Below are positions 52,201 through 61,200 of a DNA stretch of 64,000 bases, in pieces. The notes beneath the pieces were generated by a model. It ran no database searches. It worked only from the letters and a program-made list of their open reading frames with translations, and had not been told where the DNA came from. The stretch is from positions 1 to 64,000 of the forward strand of contig JAZSJH010000009.1 of the NCBI GenBank assembly GCA_045534265.1. Direction: 5' to 3'. Both the position numbers and the translations under genes were made by a program. This stretch comes from CAKVLS01 sp045534265. Its GTDB lineage: Bacteria > Bacillota > Clostridia > Christensenellales > UBA1242. How positions within the stretch are numbered: position 1 is the stretch's first letter; every line of letters begins with the position of its first letter.

Positions 52201-55200
52201 GGTACAGAGATTTCTAGTACTGGCGCAAATAGCTATATCTTCCAAGAAAAACCAGTAGACAAGATTGTTCCTGGTAAACTTGGACTTATCAGCATCAATG
52301 TATTCCCAGACTATGCAGGCGTAGAATACTATAAGATTCATACAACAGCAGAAGCAATGCCATATATTAACTTTGCTCAACTATACAAAGACAAATCTGT
52401 TGGATCTTCTGGTATGTCATATATCTTTGGAACAAATGCAGTTCCTATCGAAAATGGTCTTAGACTAAATAGACTATCTAACTTCCTTAGAACAGAATAT
52501 ACTTTGTCAAACGGTGTTGTAACAGGCAGCGTTGATGAAGTATTAGAAGATTCTAACAATACTTTAGATATTATAAAAATTGATAACGTTTACGAATTTG
52601 ATGGCAACTTGTATGTAGAACTTTTGACAAGCAATACAATTTATGAACTAGAAAAATTCCCAGTTTGGGTAACTGCAGTATATGCAGATGGTACAGAACT
52701 TGTATATGAAAGAGAGTTTGAAACAACATATCTTCCAGCTTTGACTTTTGAAACAACAAGAGACTATATTGCTCTTGGAACAAGAGAAACAAAGAGTGGC
52801 GGACTTGAAAAAGACTATGTTGATATCGAAGCTATCGTAGATGGCGATTATGATGTTTCTATGGATTACACTATAATAAAGCACGGTGTAAATACAGGAA
52901 CAGAAGGTGTTGCTAGCTTTAGAGAAACAGACAAGAGAAAGGGTAGAGTTATCCTATCTCAAAACGCTCAAGCAGGTGACAAGATTAGGATTACAGCATC
53001 ATATACAATTATCGTAGAAGGCAGAATGGAAACAGTTAGTGCTTCAACTGATATCTTGGTCGTAGATGCGGTAATTGATGAATACTCTATCGAAAAAGCA
53101 GTAGACAATAAACTATTGTTTACAATATCAAGCTCACAACAACTTCAAGCAACTTTGAAAGGTTGTGCAGAAGCTGGTGTTATGAGTAGACTATCTACTG
53201 TAATTTCTAGACAAATGACAGAAGGCAATGCAATTGCTTACTGGAAATATGTTTATAAAAATGGTGACGTAACAAACCTTGATAATAGAGCTTTGAGTCT
53301 TCCATTTGGACTAGACATCAAAAAAGTTTCTTCTGCTGATGATGGCGAAGGACTTGCAAGTATTTCACTTGTTGGTTCTACTGTATCTGGTAGTGCAGAC
53401 CTTATGCTTAAAGCATATGCTTACTACAACAATGATGGTAATTTGTGCTTTGGTGAGATGATTGATGAATATTGTCTATATCCAACACTTATAGAGATTC
53501 CATTTGTAGCTCAAGTAATGGTTGACTCTACTGATGATTTGCCAACTCCAATTTATACTGTAGAAGAACTTTTGGGTATGGCAGAAGGTGGAAACTATAT
53601 CTTGATGAAAGATCTTGATATTACAACTCCATTTACTCCTATTTCTACAAATATTGCTGGTTTTGATGGAAATAACAAGATAATTACTATTAGTAACTTT
53701 GCATATGATAGCAATGCAGAATCAATGTCTTCTACTGCAATAAATATTGGATTGTTTAGTACAGTTGCTGGAAATGCAGTTATTAAAAACGTAATTGTTG
53801 CTCTTCCAAATAACAAAGAAAATCCAATGATGCTAAATAACTACACTAACATTAACTTTGGTGGTATTGCTGGTGTAAATAATGGTATCATTACAAACTG
53901 TGAAGTTATTTCTATATATGAAAAAGATGTTTATGATTCATATACAGGAATATCTAATGATGACAAAAAAGTAATGATGTATTCACATCTTGGTTATACA
54001 TATAATATCTATACAGCCGTTCAAGTAGGCGGAACTTCAGTTAGTGCAAATATCGGTGGACTTGTTGGTCAAAACGGAGCTACTGGTGTTATCACAAACA
54101 GCCGTGTTGGTAGAAACTATGTAGAATATGTTGAAATCCAAGAAGATGACTACAACGGTACAAACCCTAACCTACAAATTTATGAATATACAGCTCCTGT
54201 AACAATCTTCAAACTAGAAGGTTCAGGAAATATTGGTGGTTTTGCAGGTACAAACGAAGGTACAATTAGTAGTTCTTACTTTGGTAATGGACAACTAGAA
54301 ATTTCTTCTTATGGTTCTAACTATACAAAGACTGGTGGTTTTGTTGCAGTAAACAAAGGCGCTGTATATAGTTCTTATGTAGCTGGTTGGGAAGAAGAAG
54401 ATTATCTAATTCAAAACCAAGGTTCTGGTACAGGTCAAACTCAACTTGCTAAAGATCCAAACAATGGTGGAAATAGCTATGTTGTAAGCTTGTCTTTAGT
54501 TAACCCTAACAGAAAACTTGGTGGTGGTATTTACTCAAACGGTAATATTGGTGGTTTTGTATATGCAAATACTGGTTATATCCAAAACTGCTACTCAAAT
54601 ATTTGCCTAAACGGTGACTATTCATTTGCGGCAAATAGACACAATATCTCAAGCAATTCAACATTAACCGAATATGGTAACCTAAATGCTGGTGGATTTG
54701 CATTTAGTAATATGGATAAAGGTAGCATTAATACTTCTTATTCTATAAGCAAAATCAAATCTAGTATCAGTACTCACGGTCCATTTATTGGTGTTAATAG
54801 TTCTTCTGGTGACGTTCAAAACGGCGAAGAAGCAATCGTTAACAAATGTTACTATTTGATTGAGAAAAATGAAGAAATTTATAACGAAAATGACCCAGCT
54901 TATGACATCTCTCAAATGAATGATGAGACTATGAGCGAAGAAGGTAGTGAAGGCGAATCTGAAGATGCAGTAAGTGTTGGTAATGAATTTATTATCAAAG
55001 ATACATTTGCAGGCTTTAGCTTTGACAACGAAAACTACTATGAAGGAATGCAATCTGGTGCAGTATGGGCTATGAAGACCCTTACTACAATTTCTCAAGA
55101 TGGCGAATCTGGTCAAAACGATTATGGTTATCCAGAACTTATCTCTGCAAACAAAGTTGCCATTTCTGTTAGAGTTTTGAAACCAAATTCTGACACTATG

Positions 55201-58200
55201 GACGGAGATGCAGACTACTCATACATCTATGCTTTAGGTTATGAAAAAGGTTCTGATATTAACCCACAAATTATCACTTCTGCAAGTGATTACAACAAAG
55301 TATTTGAAAACATTCTTAACGTTACAGTTCCATTTGAAAATGTAAACGTAAAATACACAGGAAACCTAAGACTTGTTAATAACATTGACTTCTCTGCATT
55401 GACTCCTGCTTCATCAAGCTTTGAATTTACTTCTCCTATTAATGGAAAGTCAGTATTTGATGGTAATAACCTTGCTATTTCAAATATTCTTCTTGGTGAC
55501 GATTCTGAATCAAACACTGCATTTGGACTATTCAAAGTTCTTAACGGTGTTGGTGTAAAGAACATAACTCTTACAATTAGAGCGGTTGATTCTACAAACG
55601 GTGTTGCTGTTGGTGGACTTGCTGGTATCGCTGTAGAAAGTGATATTAACAACATCAATATCGGTGCTGCTGTAGAAGGTGCGGAAGTTTCTGGTCAAAA
55701 CTACGTAGGCGGACTTGCTGGTATTATCGTATCTGGTGATGATTATAATCTTCACTATATCAACAATATCAACGTTAACGTATCTGTTCTTGCAAGCTAT
55801 AACGGACTAAATAGCCAAAACATCATCAAATCTGGTGAAATTTGGTCATTGATTATCCCACCTGCAAGAATTAACCCATATTCAAGCGACTACAACTTAA
55901 GATTACAATACTTAAAGAAAAACGTTTCATATGCTGGTGGTATTGCTGGTGCAATCGATCTAAAACAAGCATTCTTTAGTGATGGCGAAGACGCTGCAAG
56001 CGATAGCCTTGACAATGTTAATGCAAGAGCATTGAGCGTTGCTCAACTAAAAACTTATATTATGTCTTCTGTAACTCTTCATTCTGATAATGCAACTAGC
56101 GTTGAAGCAGAATATGCTGGTGGATTATTTGGATTTGTTGGTGAAGAAACATTCATAAGAGAAGCTTCATTTGAAGCATACACAAAGAGTGAAGTTCACT
56201 ATATTATGGGTGACGTTGCTGCTGGTGGTATTACAGCTATTAACTATGGCTTTATCGACCAAACAGAAGTTACTTATGATAAAGACACTCAACAATCTCT
56301 AGATAAATACCTAGAAGATTTTGTTAAGGGAACAAACAACATTACTTGGGGTAACCAACATTTGTATACTGGTTCTCCAACATACTTGGGTGGTATTGCT
56401 GGTATCAATATCGGCGGTATGAAGAAAAATACAGGTACTATCCAAAACAGCTATAACAGAATTGACCTAATTAACGAAAGTTCAACAAGAATTGGTGGTA
56501 TTGCTGGTGCAAGCCACGTAGGTGCTTTTGTTAACGTTTATACAACAGCTAATATTGTTGGTAACTTTGAAGAAGAAGTAAGTTACTTTGGTTCTATCGT
56601 AGGACAACTTTTGAATAACGAAAACAATAAGTATTATTCTGTATCTTTGGAAAGAGATAAAGAGCCTGCATACAACCTAGAATTTACAAACATTTCTGTT
56701 GCAACAATTTGGAATCCAGAATACTTTGAATTATATGAAGCATATACCAATACTTATGGCATAGAAACATACGAAGTATATAGAACTGGTGAAATGAATA
56801 GTGACGTAAATGTTGACGAAGAAGGCAATGAAACTTTGGTTGAAGCACCAAACACTGCAACAATTGCAGGACAATTCAAACTAAGAAATGGTAAGAAGAT
56901 TATCGAAAGAAAGGGTAGAATAGGTGCAGTATATGGCGCTCCTACTTCTGCAGACGTATTGTATACATCTGATGATACTCATAAGTATAACCCATATCCA
57001 TATTATGATTTCTATGTAGTTGAATTTAATGGTGATAACGTAATTCTTCAAACAGAAATTTACGAAAACTTCTCTGCAGATGGCAAAGCAATTGATTTGT
57101 TCTGTGGTGTACAATCTATCAACAAAGCAGACCCAACATTGTCAGCTGACGAAGTAGGTTGCTTGCATTACTATCTATCATATGATCCAGATACCGTTGC
57201 AAGTCATACTCTAAATAAAGCTGAAATGAATGACCTATACACACTAGAAGTTGGTACAACATCTAATGCAAAAGAAAAAGCATTCTCTCAAAAATATTGG
57301 TCTTCTAGAATTTGGAACTTTGAAGAAACAGAAAGACTTATTTCTCTAAACTTTGGATATATTCCAAGCGTAGCAAGAATTTATACTGCTGACGACTTTA
57401 TTAAAGAAATTCAAGATTCTCCTGGTTCTAAAAAATACTACTACATAATGAACGATATTGACTTTAGCAGTAAGTCAGCTCACGAAATTTATGTAGCATC
57501 AAACTTTAGAGGAACTATCGTTGGTGTAAAACAATGGAACGAAGCTAAAACTTCTTCTAGATACCCAATTCTTTATAATATTAGATTGAGTGACGAATCA
57601 ATGGCTGGTTCATTCAACTCAGAAAAGATTGCTATGTTCCACAATACAACAAACGCGTCTTTCTTCAATCTAAATATTGTAATTAGTGGTTGGAACGAAT
57701 ACTTCCCACAAGAAGGCGATACTGAAAGAGCACAATTTGTAAAGAGAACTTCTGTTCTTATTGCAAGTGCAAATACTACAACTGTAAACAATGTTCATAT
57801 TGGTTATAGATTGAGTCACTTTACAAGCGGTTTCTTAACTGCTGGTAATGCAGGCGCAAGCTTTATCCATGATGCAACTGCTGGTGGAATTACTAATGAA
57901 GAATATCTAAATCTTGACCTTGGATATGATTCTGATACAGATGGTGTTGGTCCAGATACAGATGAAAGCTTCAAAGGTATCAAAACTTACGGAACATATT
58001 ATGGTGGTATTATCGCAGATGGACTATCATCTAGTGTTAAGAACTGCTCATTTAATATTCCAGCCGAAGTAATTTATCAAAACGAATTGCTTCCAAGAGA
58101 TACAGAACTATTTGCTGGTGGCATTTCTGGTAAAATACTTGGAACAATTGCACAAAGTTTTGTAACAAGAAACTTTGCTGTATATACAGAAGAGAAAACA

Positions 58201-61200
58201 ACAAACGCTAGAAATATTTATGTTGGTGGTGTTGTTGGATATATCGCTGGTCTTGCAAATAATGTAGGATTTGGAAATCCTGAAGCAAACCTTAGTAGTT
58301 CATTTATCACAAACTGGAGAAATAGCTTTAGTGGTGAAAATCCAACTACCGATAGAGGTAATTTGGTTGTAAAACCTACAACTTCTAGTATTGTTACAGG
58401 TTCTAATGCTAGCGGTTATTTGATTGCTACTAATGAAATTTATATTGGTGGTGTTGTTGGTCTTGCTACAGAAATTATTGACGCAACTGCAAGCCTAGAT
58501 TCTAAAGTAGATTCTTTGTACAACTATAATACAAAGATTACTGTAGAAACAGAAGGTAAAGTAAACGTTGGTGGCGTAATTGGTAGAAATGACGTTCAAG
58601 CAACTTGGCTTCAATACAAGAATAAAACTCTAAACACTCTTGGTGTAGAAGTTAATGCAAATCACAACGTAGACTCAGTAAACGTTGGTGGTATTGTTGG
58701 TAATAATGCTAGTAACACTGTATTCTCTCAAGTTTATACAAATGTAAATACATTAGTTACTAAAAAACAATCTAACAATGCTATTGTATATGTTGGTGGT
58801 GTTGTTGGTCTTGCAACTCAAAACTTTACATTTAATAGCGTTTTGAACGAAGCTTATGGACTTGAAGTAGACGCAAATACTGGAACATTCTATGTTGGTG
58901 GTATCCTTGGTGCATCTACAAGCAATGCTGCAACAAATATTAGACTTGACTATGTAATATCTACTGCATATATCCAAATGAAAGAAAATAGCGGTGTAAA
59001 AACCGTATATGTTGGTGGACTTATTGGTTATGTTAAAAATAGCGGAATAACAATTGTAAATGCCGCATCTTTGGGTAATGTTTATATTGACAGGTCGACA
59101 GCAATATCTGCACTAAGAGCAGGGGGACTTGTAGGCGAAGCAAAAATGATAGATTTGGCTGAAAATGCTAATGGATTAGTTGTTGCAGCAAATGTAAACT
59201 ATACTAATATCGGTAGCGCAGCATCATTTAAGATAGGACAAATTGCTGGTAATTTAACACAATCAAGTTTGAGCGAATATGATAAGATGTATTTTAGCGA
59301 AAACTTATTTGGGTTATATTTGAATGACTATTACAAAAAGACTGCAACTGGTTCTTCTGATACAAACTTAAACATGGAAGATCTAGCAGCAAAATTTAGT
59401 TTTATATTTATTCAAAATACTGCGGGAGACTTTGGTTCTTATTTACAAGAATTTAAGTCTGGAGCATCTCAAACTTATGCAAGCAAGCTTTCATCATTAA
59501 TTATGTTTGATGATACTACAAAAACTTTTGTGGGTGTTTTAGGTAGTAAGTTGAATCCAAAAGAACTTACTAATGCAAATGTTTCAGAACTAGAAACAAC
59601 AACTTATACTTACTATAAGATGAGTGCAGATATCGATAAGACTTCTGGAAGAAATACTGAGATAAGTGATGTTAATATTTCTTCACCTATGGAGTCTTTA
59701 GGTAGAGGTAACTTTATTGATGCCAGAGGACATTCTATTATTGTAAACACTAATACAACTTCAAAAGTTTCAACAAACTTCATATTTGAATCAATAGAAG
59801 AAGAAGCTTTTGTAGTAGGTCTATTGGTAGCTCAAGCAGATATGAATAACAATAACGGCAGATATGGTGCTATCGCTCAAACTAACCACGGAACTATTCT
59901 TGGTTGTGGTTCTGCAACAGTAGAAACAAAGAGTATTTATGGTAAACAAGTTGCAGGTATTGTTCATACAAATACTGGTAACGTAATTAACTGCTTTAGT
60001 ATTGCAACAATCAAAGCACAAGCAAGCGGACAAGCTGCTGGTCTTGTATTTAACAATAGCGGCAACATCATAACTTCTTACTATACTGGAAATTTAGAGC
60101 ACTCTTCATCAAATAATAATTTAGGTGGTTTTGTATATAAAAATTCTGGTAATATTACAAACAGTTATACAATGGCTAACATAATTAATGCAGAACACGC
60201 AACTTTAACCGGTGCTTTGTATGTTGAAAATGATTCTGGTTCACTTATAAATGTATATTACGATATTAATGCATATGTTGGAACTGCAGTATCATATTCA
60301 AGTCTTGGTAAAACTACTGCCGAACTTTCTAAACTAGGAGTTAGTGGTGAAGGTCCTACAATTGCGGGTAACTGGTTTATTTCTGACAATAACGACATGA
60401 AGAAATTGTATAAAAAAGCATATAATGATGGAGATGCAAATATTCATATCACATCAGCTTGGTTTAACTATAGTTATAGTGTTGCAAATGTTAATGGAAA
60501 TATTCCAACAGTTAGTGGTATAAGAAGATTTATGCAAATGATTTATACCGGTAATGGTAAAAAGGCAGATGGAGGATACACTAACAACTTCTACAACGGT
60601 CCTTTCCGTATTACAAATGCAGGCATGATTGAGTCATACTTTATGACTGCTAATGGTCAAACTGCAGACAAAAAGAGTTATTATATTCTTCAAAATGATA
60701 TTTCTTTCAAATCATATTCAGAGTGGTCAGAAACATGGAATAGAGCGACAGCTAGTCCAATCTTGTTTACTGGGGACTTTGATGGTAATGGAAAATTAAT
60801 GCACACCATTGTTTCTTCTAAATATGGTATATTTAGAAATCTTGGTGCAGGTGCAAATATTTATAACTTTACAATCAGCAACATAAAATCTCAAACAGCC
60901 TTGATTGCTGGTGGTATGGATGCTGGTGCGACAATTGATAACGTAACCATTTCTTCAAAAACTGGTACTACAAATCATAATATTTGTAGGGTGGATAATG
61001 AAGATGTGACAGAATTAAAGCTTTCTTCAGGAACTTCTGCAAGTAGTTATTTGTATAAAGATTTGAGTTTAGGCTCAATTGTTATTGCATATCAAAAAGG
61101 TGGAGAAATTAAGAGGGTAAATATTCAAGGCTCTATTGACATTTCTTCTTCTAGTTATGCTGGTGGTATTGTAGCATACGCTACAGGCGGAACAATTGAT